In this document: piece by piece, positions 36,133 through 47,822 of the stretch
Position numbering within the stretch: the first letter of the stretch is position 1
Layout: each line of letters opens with the position of its first letter
NCBI RefSeq assembly: GCF_007748195.1
Contig: NZ_CP037920.1
Coordinates: 5,981,800 to 6,045,799 of the forward strand
Source of the DNA: Gimesia aquarii
GTDB taxonomy: Bacteria > Planctomycetota > Planctomycetia > Planctomycetales > Planctomycetaceae
Direction of reading: 5' to 3'
DNA length: 64,000 bases
Position numbers and translations under genes: made by a program
The notes under the pieces: model-generated
The model's database searches: none
Told to the model about the DNA's origin: nothing
Seen by the model: the letters and a program-made list of their open reading frames with translations, nothing else

Positions 36133-36160
36133 ATAACGAACGTTATATAACGATCGTTAT
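36133..36160 (+). promoter_or_regulatory. Tandem palindromic operators for the cupin-TetR operon
   Basis: Two 14-bp sites lie end to end: ATAACGAACGTTAT (36133-36146) and the perfect palindrome ATAACGATCGTTAT (36147-36160), both with ATAACG/CGTTAT arms. They start 60 bases before the cupin ATG, in the region shared with divergent aroDE. The downstream TetR protein is the obvious ligand. Confidence 0.85.
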
Positions 36161-36192
36161 GTTCTAAATGATCATCAAGAAAAGGAATCAAA

Positions 36193-36687
36193 ATGAAGAA
36201 CTCAATACATGAGCAAGTAACTCAAGGTCGGGGATTTGACATTTTTGAAGCAGGTCCTCACAACAGCTGGAATGATTACCGACTCGCCCCACCAGAGACT
36301 CCTTTTCCCGTTCGCGGGAAATATTTTCTTAAAAATTTGTTGAAGTCGGAGGGGCTTGAAATGTCGATTAATGTTCTCCCTCCCGGCAAAGGGATGCCTT
36401 TTGTGCACCGACATGCTCTGAATGATGAAATCTATTTCATTATTCAAGGCACAGGTCAGTTTCAGCTCGGAAACGAAGTTCTGGATGTGTCTGATGGTTT
36501 CTTTCTTCGAGTTTCACCAGAAGTTCCTCGTTGCTGGCGAAACCATTCCGATGAACCATTATACTTTCTAGTGATTCAATACAATAAAGAAAGTCGAATC
36601 GCAGGAGGTACTTCGGATGGCGAAATCGTCGATCAGCAAATCATCTGGAAACAAGGGCCACAGGATGAATCAACCCTCGGACCGTAA
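36193..36687 (+). CDS. Cupin-domain protein
   Basis: The 164-residue single-domain protein has the cupin motifs: PFVHRHALNDEIYFIIQGTG (metal-ligand pattern HxHxxxxE) and, after about 20 residues, FLRVSPEVPRCWRNHSDEPL. Small cupins include isomerases, dioxygenases and small-molecule sensors; the reaction here is unknown. It is first in an operon with tetR, whose frame overlaps its 3' end by 23 bases, and carries two palindromic operators upstream. A detoxification or catabolic enzyme induced by its own substrate is likely. Confidence 0.88.
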   Translation: MKNSIHEQVTQGRGFDIFEAGPHNSWNDYRLAPPETPFPVRGKYFLKNLLKSEGLEMSINVLPPGKGMPFVHRHALNDEIYFIIQGTGQFQLGNEVLDVSDGFFLRVSPEVPRCWRNHSDEPLYFLVIQYNKESRIAGGTSDGEIVDQQIIWKQGPQDESTLGP

Positions 36688-37237
36688 ACAGCGTTCACGT
36701 AAAAAAATATTAGAAGCCGCTTTGCACGTATTCCAACGTGAGGGTTATGTTGGGAGCGGCGTGGATGGCATCATGGAAGAAGCCGGCATGACGTCCGGCG
36801 CCTTCTACGGGCACTTTGATTCAAAATCCGAAGTGTTGGGTAGTAGTCTGGTGCAGTTCTTCATCGAAGATCAGGCCGCTATGGGTGGAGCCTTGAGTAA
36901 AGCTGAGACACCAGAAGAACTCATCAATATCATGCTCCGTTATCTCTCCAGCAAACATTGCGAACAGGTAGAAGCAGGTTGCTCGATTCCTCCTCTCTTA
37001 TCTGACTTGGGTCGAGCAGACGAGCAAACCAAGGCCCAATTTGAAGAAGTCATTCTCTGGATGACTGAGCAATTTGCCGAACGCTCCCAAAACAAATTCA
37101 CGAAACAAGAAATACTTGCATCACTGGCCCTCTGTTTTGGTGGGCTTGCACTGGCACGCGCCGTTGAATCTCCTGCGCTTTCCCGACAGATTCTCTCTGC
37201 CTGTCGTAAAAATTTACCCTTAAAGAAAACAGAATGA
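36665..37237 (+). CDS. TetR/AcrR-family transcriptional regulator
   Basis: The protein of about 190 residues has the usual N-terminal DNA-binding domain (KKILEAALHVFQREGYVGSG, then GIMEEAGMTSGAFYGHFDSK) and a helical C-terminal domain with SSKHCEQVEAGCSIPPLLSD, the pattern of the TetR_C YxiI/LmrA group. The ATG at 36665 is preferred over a GTG-type frame start at 36617. It overlaps the cupin gene by 23 bases, so translation is coupled. It probably represses its own operon through the ATAACG-N2-CGTTAT sites. Confidence 0.9.
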   Translation: MNQPSDRKQRSRKKILEAALHVFQREGYVGSGVDGIMEEAGMTSGAFYGHFDSKSEVLGSSLVQFFIEDQAAMGGALSKAETPEELINIMLRYLSSKHCEQVEAGCSIPPLLSDLGRADEQTKAQFEEVILWMTEQFAERSQNKFTKQEILASLALCFGGLALARAVESPALSRQILSACRKNLPLKKTE

Positions 37238-37347
37238 GCTATAAACTAAGGGTTTAACACGTTATTTTCTCCAAAGCGAACCTCATGCCTCAGAATGGTG
37301 TCCTCTGCTCACCAACGAATCTCTCTTGAAGTTTGGAGTGTCGCTTG

Positions 37348-38397
37348 ATGGATTTTGAAACACCCCACGATCTTGGCTGGAAGCGCTGTTTCGAGCAACA
37401 ATTATCAATTTCGGAAATGCAGGATTGCATTGTCTCTCGCGTCGGTTCGCACCTGGGGAGTCAAGTGCTGGTTCTGGCTTCAAATGCGGAGATGACGCTG
37501 CCGATATCATTGATTGAGTCGTGCGGCGAGGTGACTGTCGGTGACTGGTTACTACTCGATGCAACTACTCATCGGGGTGTGCGACGACTCGAACGAGATT
37601 CACTCATCGCCAGAAAAGCAGCCGGCGAACAAGCAAAGTCACAACCAATTGCGGCGAATATCGATACTCTGTTCATTGTCAGTTCGTGTAACCATGATTT
37701 CAATCTTTCCCGATTAGAGCGTTATCTTGCACTGGCCATTGAGGCGCAGGTAACCCCCATTGTAGTGTTAACAAAGTCTGATTTAGCTGAAGATGCAGAA
37801 CTGCTTCGGCAACAGGCAACACAACTCAAATCCGGTTTAATTGTGGAACTGGTTGATGCTCGCGATTCTCAGCAAACCAGCGTGCTCTCAGACTGGTGTC
37901 GCATCAATCAGACCGTGGCAATTGTCGGTTCGTCGGGAGTCGGTAAATCTACGCTGGCAATGTCACTCGGTGCAGAGACACTGAAAACACAGGGAATTCG
38001 TGAGGATGACTCAAAAGGCCGACACACCACCACTACACGTTCCATTCATCGGCTGAATTCCGGTGGTTTACTGATTGATACCCCCGGAATGCGTGAGTTA
38101 CAACTTGCTGACTGTGAAGAGGGTGTCTCCGAAGTATTTGATGAAATTATTGAATTGGCACAGTTCTGCCGCTTTCGAAATTGTAATCATAACGGCGATC
38201 CCGGATGCGCCGTCCAGGAATCCATCGAACGTGGTGACCTTTCTCCTCGACGCCTCAAAAATTATCTCAAGCTCCAATCAGAACAGGCCCGCAATTCTCA
38301 ATCGCTTCGCGAACGTCGACAGGAATCACGCAAACTCGGCAAATTCTACAAATCAGTCCAGGCTTCCAAACAACGCTATCAGAATCGAGATGAATGA
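37348..38397 (+). CDS. rsgA: Ribosome small-subunit-dependent GTPase A
   Basis: RsgA is a circularly permuted GTPase that helps mature the 30S subunit. The 349-residue protein has an OB-like N-terminus, then the permuted motif order: G4 VVLTKSDLAE, G1 GSSGVGKSTLAMSL (about residue 195) and G3 DTPGMREL. The C-terminal zinc knuckle follows as CRFRNCNHNGDPGCAV (about 273). The ATG at 37348 has GGAG nine bases upstream. Its stop codon directly abuts the stop of the convergent gene at 38398. Confidence 0.95.
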   Translation: MDFETPHDLGWKRCFEQQLSISEMQDCIVSRVGSHLGSQVLVLASNAEMTLPISLIESCGEVTVGDWLLLDATTHRGVRRLERDSLIARKAAGEQAKSQPIAANIDTLFIVSSCNHDFNLSRLERYLALAIEAQVTPIVVLTKSDLAEDAELLRQQATQLKSGLIVELVDARDSQQTSVLSDWCRINQTVAIVGSSGVGKSTLAMSLGAETLKTQGIREDDSKGRHTTTTRSIHRLNSGGLLIDTPGMRELQLADCEEGVSEVFDEIIELAQFCRFRNCNHNGDPGCAVQESIERGDLSPRRLKNYLKLQSEQARNSQSLRERRQESRKLGKFYKSVQASKQRYQNRDE

Positions 38398-38691
38398 TCA
38401 GCTAGGAAATGTGTGGTGATCTCCGATGAATATAAAGTTCCCATCGCGGAAAAAAAATCCTGCTTCGAGTCCAACGTGGCTTCGAAAACGATATGCAATC
38501 ACCGAGTTTCCGATTGGAGGAACGACTGTTAGTTCCCCGTACTGACGTAACCATTTGAGTTTGGTTTCATCGTCTAAACCCGAAAGTAAACGGTTTACTT
38601 CGTTGCGCTGGGATATCAGGTCAATAACTATGAACTCGTTCAAAGGCGGGTTAGACACTTTTTTCACACTCGTTAGTCCACTTTCAATCAC
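38398..38691 (-). CDS. Small hypothetical protein
   Basis: The 97-residue protein starts at a GTG (38691). It has a helix rich in charged residues (ISQRNEVNRLLSGLDDETKL) and a C-terminal beta part (IAYRFRSHVGLEAGFFFRDG). No family was recognised. It lies next to another small, frameshifted gene on the same strand and may be part of a toxin-immunity type cluster, which is a guess. Confidence 0.45.
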   Translation of the reverse strand: MIESGLTSVKKVSNPPLNEFIVIDLISQRNEVNRLLSGLDDETKLKWLRQYGELTVVPPIGNSVIAYRFRSHVGLEAGFFFRDGNFIFIGDHHTFPS

Positions 38692-38711
38692 CGATTATAT
38701 AAAACTGAAGT

Positions 38712-39064
38712 TTAATCGAACAACTTATTATTTCGCCTGAATTTCAATCCTGTCACTCCTGCTTCTCGCAAAGCCTCTTTCAGTTCCAGTCGAACATATG
38801 CCTCCACACCCATTCTTCCCATGCCAAAGATTACAGGTTTGGGAGCACGCCCCGCCAGGATACTTATTTTTTTATATGCGAGCTGATTAAAACACTTGCT
38901 TCCTTCGAGCTCACCTTTAATCGCCTGCTTTTTCTTCAGCTTCAAATCGTCAACCGATGTAACCTCGACCAAATGTTTTGCGATGCGAATCGCTCGCCAA
39001 TAATTCGATCGATCTCACTTTCCATTTGAAAGTCAAGTTCGTTCAGCTCAGAGTGATCTTCCAT
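38712..39064 (-). pseudogene. Frameshifted small gene with conserved C-terminal block
   Basis: An ATG at 39064 opens MEDHSELNELDFQMESEIDR but this frame stops after LHRLTI. The next frame, open through the same place, reads RIAKHLVEVTSVDDLKLKKK and continues to a well-formed C-terminal block, GRAPKPVIFGMGRMGVEAYV, then RLELKEALREAGVTGLKFRR. The junction in a short overlap near 38990 suggests one frameshift. The C-terminal block has the look of an Imm11/DUF1629-type end, but that is not certain. Confidence 0.4.
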
Positions 39065-39436
39065 ATGTGTTCCCTTGTAATTTGAGCACGGAGAGAATCT
39101 TTCAGCTGAGTCATAAACGTTAGACGTCCACTTCACTCGAAATTGTAATCTTGCGTCTCCACTGCGTCTAGCGCTTGTTTTTCACTATTATCTTTCGACC
39201 GTGCTAGATCTCCTTCCGAATAGAAAATTAGTTGCAGTGGTCGGTGGGATGAGTAAATCATCTAAATTCTTTACAAAAATTCTTATGCTGGAATTATCAA
39301 CCAGTTTTCAGCATAGACAAAATTTGAACTTTCAGATAAATAGCATTGCAAGTATGGATCGATGAGTGCTAATTCTGTAGATAATCTCAAGGGCTTTACA
39401 ATCAGAACTGTTTTTTAAGTGGGAGCAAATAAACAG
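39065..39436. other. Intergenic stretch, nothing recognised
   Basis: This 372-bp stretch separates the frameshifted gene from a divergent secreted-protein gene. No promoter, repeat or ORF with support was seen. Confidence 0.5.
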
Positions 39437-40015
39437 ATGAAACAGGTATTTTTTCTGATCCTTGTTTTTTATGCCTCAGGTGCAACAGTGTCAGCCAGTG
39501 AGCAGTATCTGCTCCGTATTGACACGGTGGGATACATCAAATCTATTGAGGAAAGTCCGAAAAGGAAGGTCTTGCACAGCATCGAAGTTGTAACCCGCCC
39601 CAACGAAACCTTCCACTGCAAAGTCCAAACCGGGGGATTTACCCGGACGATGTCCGGTAAACTCGTTTACGAGGATGGTGAATTTACCGCACATATTCAT
39701 TATCACCGAACATTCGATGATGGAACTAAAGTGCTAGGCAAATCTCTATTAGATGAAACTGGAGTTAAAACAAGCACTGGAGTCACTCTTGCCAAATCTG
39801 TATTGATTGGTGGAGCTGAATCAGAAGGCGAAACAGTATTTGCATCGCAGACCAAGACTAAAACCAAGGGCAAGAAACATTTTGTTCCACTCCTCTCCAA
39901 AGTGATTGACGGATTTGAAACAAAGGAGAAGGCCGCGTCACTACAGTTAACTAAGACTAAGACCAAAGAACATTTTATCCTGTTTCTCTCCAAATATGAA
40001 CCTGCAACCGAATGA
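39437..40015 (+). CDS. Secreted protein with C-terminal internal repeat
   Basis: The protein of about 192 residues starts at the ATG at 39437 (GGGAG upstream) and has a signal peptide ending ATVSAS. A beta-rich middle (HYHRTFDDGTKVLGKSLLDE) is followed by two related C-terminal blocks, TKTKTKGKKHFVPLLSK and TKTKTKEHFILFLSK, about 35 residues apart. Function is unknown. Confidence 0.6.
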   Translation: MKQVFFLILVFYASGATVSASEQYLLRIDTVGYIKSIEESPKRKVLHSIEVVTRPNETFHCKVQTGGFTRTMSGKLVYEDGEFTAHIHYHRTFDDGTKVLGKSLLDETGVKTSTGVTLAKSVLIGGAESEGETVFASQTKTKTKGKKHFVPLLSKVIDGFETKEKAASLQLTKTKTKEHFILFLSKYEPATE

Positions 40016-40095
40016 GGAGAATAACAAAGGATCAATCTCTTGAATTGATCCGTAAAGAAATAGAAATCGGTTCCGAAGAAACAAGTCAACGCCGC

Positions 40096-40587
40096 TTAGA
40101 CATCTCCTGTACTCGTGACATTTTCGCCATCAGAATCACGACCTTGTTGGCCAAAGAGTTCGTTGAAAATGGTCAAATTGTACATTCGGCAATCCGTGTC
40201 ATGAAGCCAGACACCAGGACACTTTTTTTGTATTAGACGCCAAACGAAGAGTATTTCATCAACCGTGCAATGATTTTTAAATTTTGAGCCGCCCCAATGT
40301 TCCGAAAGCCCTGGGCGTAATTCATTTTCTGGATCGAACTCACATTCCGTAATGTCGAACTCAATAAAGTGGCCACCTTTTTCCCAGCGCGCCACCCACG
40401 AATCCCAATTTGGTGATGCGTCATGAATGAGTTTGACGCCGGGTACAGACAGAATGGCATCACCAATTTCTTTGGCAGTATAGATTTCGGTCTTCCAGTC
40501 GTCAGCAAAACTATATGCAAGATCTGGCAATTGAAGCGGGCCATCGACAAGGTACAATTCTGGCAGGTTAGGTAGTTGTTCCGACAT
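40096..40587 (-). CDS. Small cytoplasmic hypothetical protein
   Basis: The protein of about 163 residues starts at the ATG at 40587 (AGAGAAAA upstream). It is acidic and Trp-rich, with sequence such as DDWKTEIYTAKEIGDAILSV, HFIEFDITECEFDPENELRP and KNHCTVDEILFVWRLIQKKC. It has no signal peptide. No family was recognised. Size, acidity and isolated position resemble polymorphic-toxin immunity proteins, but no toxin is adjacent. Confidence 0.55.
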   Translation of the reverse strand: MSEQLPNLPELYLVDGPLQLPDLAYSFADDWKTEIYTAKEIGDAILSVPGVKLIHDASPNWDSWVARWEKGGHFIEFDITECEFDPENELRPGLSEHWGGSKFKNHCTVDEILFVWRLIQKKCPGVWLHDTDCRMYNLTIFNELFGQQGRDSDGENVTSTGDV

Positions 40588-40873
40588 GTTTTTCTCTGCT
40601 TGAAAAGTAATCGAGGTAATCTGCAATTCTTTCTATCACACCTTGAATCGTGTAATCTTGCATGCATGATGGCTTTCATGTTTGATTTTCGCAAGATAGA
40701 ATTTTTTCAGTGGAACACCCCAACAAGATTTAAATGCTAGAAACTATACCTGCTATATCGCATTCTACGAGAATCAGAACTATATTACGGGTATTGAAAT
40801 ACAGATTCCTGCGTCGGAAAACAGATTTCTCAGGCACACCAGCCTGACTAAATATTAAAGAGTTGGAACATCT

Positions 40874-43561
<2,688 letters not shown>

Positions 43562-43582
43562 TACTTCCTCCGTTTCTTAAAA

Positions 43583-44017
43583 TCAAGTGGCAAACAATTG
43601 TGTTTCAACATCGCGAAACGCTTTGAATTCCAGAGCGTTCCCGCTGGGATCCAGAAAGAACATCGTAGCCTGTTCTCCCGGCTGGCCCTCAAATCGCAGG
43701 TAAGGTTCGATCACAAATTCGATCTTCTTGGCTTTCAGTTGTTCCGCCAGTGACTTCCAGCGATCCATCGTCAACACGACACCGAAGTGAGGAACGGGAA
43801 CACCGTGACCATCCACGGGGTTGGCATGCGAAGCAATTTTTCCTGTGGGACCCATCTCCGGATTCAAGTGGCACACCACCTGATGCCCAAAGAAATTAAA
43901 GTCAACCCATGTCTCGGCACTGCGACCTTCGCTGCAACCAAGCAGGTCGCCATAAAATGCTCTCGCTTCGGCAATGTCACGCACTTGAAACGCAAGGTGA
44001 AAAGGATCGAGTTGCAT
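43583..44017 (-). CDS. VOC-family (glyoxalase/dioxygenase-like) protein
   Basis: The 144-residue protein is a complete VOC domain: [20 protein letters not shown] with a metal-ligand His, [40 protein letters not shown] with the second His and [18 protein letters not shown] with the Glu ligand. Members include glyoxalases, fosfomycin-resistance enzymes and extradiol dioxygenases; the reaction is unknown. It converges on the GH63 gene with a 21-base gap. Confidence 0.88.
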   Translation of the reverse strand: MQLDPFHLAFQVRDIAEARAFYGDLLGCSEGRSAETWVDFNFFGHQVVCHLNPEMGPTGKIASHANPVDGHGVPVPHFGVVLTMDRWKSLAEQLKAKKIEFVIEPYLRFEGQPGEQATMFFLDPSGNALEFKAFRDVETQLFAT

Positions 44018-44083
44018 AATCGAACTCCATATCTTAATGAAGACTAAATGAATAAACGCAAAACGGATCAGGCTCCTTGAAGA

Positions 44084-44914
44084 TTATCCCGAAATTTGAT
44101 CTGCATACGCTTTGGCATGCAGATATGCCTGGGAATCGTTGGCTTTCAGATCATTCACTCGAGTGATCACAGAAACGAAATCCTTCCCAGCATAGGGTTC
44201 ATCAGAGGAAATGATTTTGCAGATCTCATGATGTTTCTTGAGCAACTCAACCTGCAAGGTTTCCTCAATCGCACCACCTCCTAACGCATATCCATGAACG
44301 GGGTTTAACGCCTCTTCCGCATCATCAACATCTTGTTCAAATGCGGCTAAATCCTGTTCCGCGTTTTTTCTGATCTCTTCAAACACGTTCAACAGATGGT
44401 TGAAGCCAACATCCAACAGCATCAGTAAAACGAGCCCTACGGCAGCTTCAATAAAAAATGATTGCCGAACACCGGACGAGAAAAATCCAATCACTCCGAA
44501 AATCAAAGCCGCAATAATAATACACGTATAAGTTGGTTTCGTTTTCTTTCTCGCGATAGCAAAGACAACGGGAAACAGAGCAAAGATCGCCATCCCTGCG
44601 GCAACTTCGATACAAATTGATTGTGCGAAAGAATCTGCCGGAAGTTGAAATGCCCATGCCCCCAACCCGATACTGACTAACGCTAATCCCAGGTAAGACA
44701 AGATGGGGAGCAGCTTCGCGTTTCCCACTTTGAGAGTATGTTTATAGCGAGTATAACCTGCAAAATTTAAGAATTGTGCTGCGGCATAAGCTTTAAACGC
44801 AGGATTTTCATAATCAGGATTTCCCGATCCTGGAAAACTCCAACCGTTAGAAATCGTTGGTTCCTCTTCCGAATCTGCTACCACTGATGTGACCTCCCCT
44901 GCCTTTCCCCTCAA
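44084..44914 (-). CDS. Four-helix membrane protein with cytoplasmic helical tail
   Basis: The protein of up to 276 residues has an N-terminal soluble part, then four hydrophobic segments (LLPILSYLGLALVSIGLGAW, CIEVAAGMAIFALFPVVFAI, TYTCIIIAALIFGVIGFF, FFIEAAVGLVLLMLLDVGF) and a C-terminal charged coiled region (EEIRKNAEQDLAAFEQDVDD). The frame starts at a TTG; an internal GTG is possible. No family was recognised. It lies 66 bases upstream of the VOC gene and may be transcribed with it. Confidence 0.6.
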   Translation of the reverse strand: MRGKAGEVTSVVADSEEEPTISNGWSFPGSGNPDYENPAFKAYAAAQFLNFAGYTRYKHTLKVGNAKLLPILSYLGLALVSIGLGAWAFQLPADSFAQSICIEVAAGMAIFALFPVVFAIARKKTKPTYTCIIIAALIFGVIGFFSSGVRQSFFIEAAVGLVLLMLLDVGFNHLLNVFEEIRKNAEQDLAAFEQDVDDAEEALNPVHGYALGGGAIEETLQVELLKKHHEICKIISSDEPYAGKDFVSVITRVNDLKANDSQAYLHAKAYADQISG

Positions 44915-45065
44915 GCCTGACTCTTACAAGCTTCACTGATCAATGTGTCATCCACTATGAAACAATTTGGTGCGGACACAGAACTCATAGTACACCACTC
45001 CCAATCACAAAAAATCGTACCACACTGAATCAACCTGTCAACGGGGAGTCTCCTCACACTCGAAA

Positions 45066-46613
45066 TCATTGCCCGCCGTTACTTCTCCCCTCGCGTACAT
45101 ATTGTTTGAGCAAGGCATGCATTTCCTTTACCTTCTTGAGGTGCTTGCGGGAGACGTCGGTGGTCTCTTCAGCATCGTTGCTCAGATCATGCAGCACAAC
45201 AGAGACCGGGAAGTCGTCATCTATCACCTGCTCGGTGGTTTTCGGACCATTAACAGTCAGCTTAAACGCTCCCTTGCGGATGGCAAAAGTCCCCTTGCTG
45301 TTATTGTGCACGATTGCTTCATGAAACGACGCGGGACGCGCTTTTCCCGTCAGCGCTTTGAAGAAACTTTGGCCGTCTTCCGCAGTGTTCTGATCCAGAT
45401 TGAGCTTCAACATCTCCGCCAAAGTAGGCAGAACATCATTGAATACAATCGTTGTCGAACAACGTCCACCTGCTTTGATTTTTTCCGGCCAGCGAACACA
45501 GAATGGCACCCGGTGTCCGCCTTCCAGTAAGCCCCCCTTCCAGCCTGCGAAAGGCCCGGTGCTGTCGTGCCCGTAAATAGCGGTATCCCCCCTGACCCAG
45601 CGTTGTCGATATCCCTTCGTCCGATTCACCGGCCCGTTATCACTGGTAAAAATGACCAGCGTGTTCTCTGCAATTCCAAGATCGGCAAGCTTGCGCAACA
45701 GCTTGCCAACATGGTGATCAAGTTCAACAACGAAATCTCCGTACGCTCCGGCGCGGCTCTTACCGACAAATTCCTTGTTAGGGACAATCGGATTATGCGG
45801 CGTGGTCATCGCGTAGTACAAAAAGAACGGCTGATCGGGCGAGGTACGGGTCGCCTGCTCGACGAACTCGCACGCCTTATTCGACAGAGTCGGCACAAGA
45901 CGATCCATCGTGTATCCGTCAGCAATAATATTGTCATCCCGGCCATACCATTCGCCATACTTTTTTAATGCTTCCGATGAAGTCAGCGTGGGAATAACCG
46001 TCGTTCGGTTGTTCTCGATGAAGGCGGCGGGATTCATCTCCGCAGATCCAGCGGTGCCGAAGGAGTAATCGAACCCAAAGTCTTTGGGCCCTTTCAGTGC
46101 AGGTGAAGCGAAATCGATGTTTTGAAAATCCTGGTAGTTGGGATTAACGCGAATGTCTTCTCGCGCACTTTCATCGCGCAGCTTCCAATCGATTCCCTGA
46201 TGCCACTTGCCCACCAACCCGGTCTGATACCCCGCCTCTTTGAGCACACTCGCAATCGTCTTGCGTCCCGGTTCAATCAGCGTGCCACCAAAGTTAGCCA
46301 GGTTCCCCCCCGATCCCAACCGGGTACGCCACATATACCGACCCGTTAACAGCCCATAGCGAGAAGGAACACAGTAAGACCCCGCGGCATGCGCATCAGT
46401 AAACACCAGACTCTCTTTCGCCAGCCGATCCAGATTAGGCGTGGGAATTCGACTGTCACGATTGTTGGCAGTCATATCACCATACCCCATGTCATCGGTG
46501 AGGATGATCACGACGTTAGGCCGATCTGTCTTACTCGCCGCCGAAACTTCTTGCGGTGTGGCAAGCGATGCCAAAATTAATAAACAGACCAGGGTGAATA
46601 AAATACTTCTCAT
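45066..46613 (-). CDS. Secreted arylsulfatase-type sulfatase
   Basis: The 515-residue protein has a signal peptide (1-25) and the S1 sulfatase core: NVVIILTDDMGYGDM supplies the paired calcium-binding Asp, and SYCVPSRYGLLTGRY contains the C-x-P-S-R motif whose Cys (about residue 81) is converted to formylglycine. FLYYAMTTPHNPIVPNK and VIFTSDNGPVN provide further metal and sulfate ligands. It desulfates sulfated sugars or aryl sulfates; planctomycetes carry many such genes. It has no sulfatase-maturase neighbour. No partner genes are close; the 1.2-kb upstream region holds repeat copy B. Confidence 0.93.
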   Translation of the reverse strand: MRSILFTLVCLLILASLATPQEVSAASKTDRPNVVIILTDDMGYGDMTANNRDSRIPTPNLDRLAKESLVFTDAHAAGSYCVPSRYGLLTGRYMWRTRLGSGGNLANFGGTLIEPGRKTIASVLKEAGYQTGLVGKWHQGIDWKLRDESAREDIRVNPNYQDFQNIDFASPALKGPKDFGFDYSFGTAGSAEMNPAAFIENNRTTVIPTLTSSEALKKYGEWYGRDDNIIADGYTMDRLVPTLSNKACEFVEQATRTSPDQPFFLYYAMTTPHNPIVPNKEFVGKSRAGAYGDFVVELDHHVGKLLRKLADLGIAENTLVIFTSDNGPVNRTKGYRQRWVRGDTAIYGHDSTGPFAGWKGGLLEGGHRVPFCVRWPEKIKAGGRCSTTIVFNDVLPTLAEMLKLNLDQNTAEDGQSFFKALTGKARPASFHEAIVHNNSKGTFAIRKGAFKLTVNGPKTTEQVIDDDFPVSVVLHDLSNDAEETTDVSRKHLKKVKEMHALLKQYVREGRSNGGQ

Positions 46614-46800
46614 GGTGTATTCCTCAGTTGACAGCAGCCGCTTTAAAAGTAGTGCTCACATTCAACCGCTTCCACAGACATTGATCATCAGATCGCTTAA
46701 ATGATCGACGTCTGAAAGCGGCGTTTGTTCTCTCACTTATACAGGAAGCAGAGACCAGATGAAACACTCGCTCCATCACGCAGCCGCCGACGGGTGGACT

Positions 46801-47306
46801 CATTTCTTGCGCGAAAGCCGTTTTCTCAATACTGAATGTTTTTTCGCTTGCGGATCTGAGTAGTATAAAACCCACTCGTTTCAGCAAGATTTCCACCGGC
46901 AGCCCAAAAACCGCTTCCCGATCTTCACTACTTTTTGCACCGAAATTCACCTTAAAAGCGACAAAATCAGCTCCCAATCGGTCACGAATTAACCAACTCT
47001 CAGACAAAACTGCGCAAATCAGAAACTTGCCCACTCCGCCCCATTTGCAACGGTTGCCAAAACTCAAAGCACAAACCCTCCCCCAACCAGAACAAACACG
47101 CAACAAGATGAAAACCAAACACCACATTCCAGACACCTTCTTCACTGACAATCAAATAAACCAACCGCGCAGCAAGTACAAACACTCGCATACAAAAGAT
47201 ACAAATTCTGCGCGAAAAGATTCTATCTGATATCACCCGGCAACACAGAGATGAAAACTCGACAGTACTGTTTAAAAAGCAGTGAGCGAAATGGTATGGG
47301 AGGATG
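46801..47306 (-). repeat. 510-bp dispersed repeat, copy B
   Basis: It is the inverted counterpart of 29727-30237. The shared part begins with CATCCTCCCAT and TTTCGCTCACTGCT and ends at CGCGCAAG/CGCGCAAA. It fills much of the 1.2-kb gap between the sulfatase and the FAD-oxidase fusion gene; the rest of that gap (46614-46800 and 47307-47822) shows no gene or supported promoter. Confidence 0.75.
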
Positions 47307-47822
47307 AGGTGCGGCAGGTTGCATCCGACATTCTCTTGAGTGAAGTCTCCTTCCTCGACACGCTTGTTAAAAAGAGGCCTGACTCGAATGGTACTGTCGA
47401 GTTTTAACATGTTTCAGGTGGTAAACTCAATTGGGAGGTTGACGTCTTTACTACTCCCTAGCTTAGAAGTTGTAAGCAACTCATTCCAATTTCCTGCAAT
47501 CAATTATCTGGAAAGATGATAGTCCAGATGATTCCCATCATGATTCTTATTAAATTTGTAAAACTTTAGATTATTCGCGTGATATTGTGACCATTCTCCC
47601 GCCTTATTCAGTAACTCTACTCAAACGTATGTTCAAAAATTGAAATCGTTGTCTGATGGATGAAATCAACAAAGAAGAATCGAATGACAATTACTACTGC
47701 TTTATTCGAACTGTAGATGAATTTCTGTGAATATGTTACTGTCGTGAAGCATGTTAAGTGATCTGGCATACAATTCACTTCTTTAAGTTCAATCGAATTC
47801 AGCATAGAAATACGCTCTGAAT

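Noticed and set aside
46624-47151. 175-codon open frame in repeat copy B
   Set aside because: Same reasons as copy A; it also runs to within a few bases of the sulfatase start.
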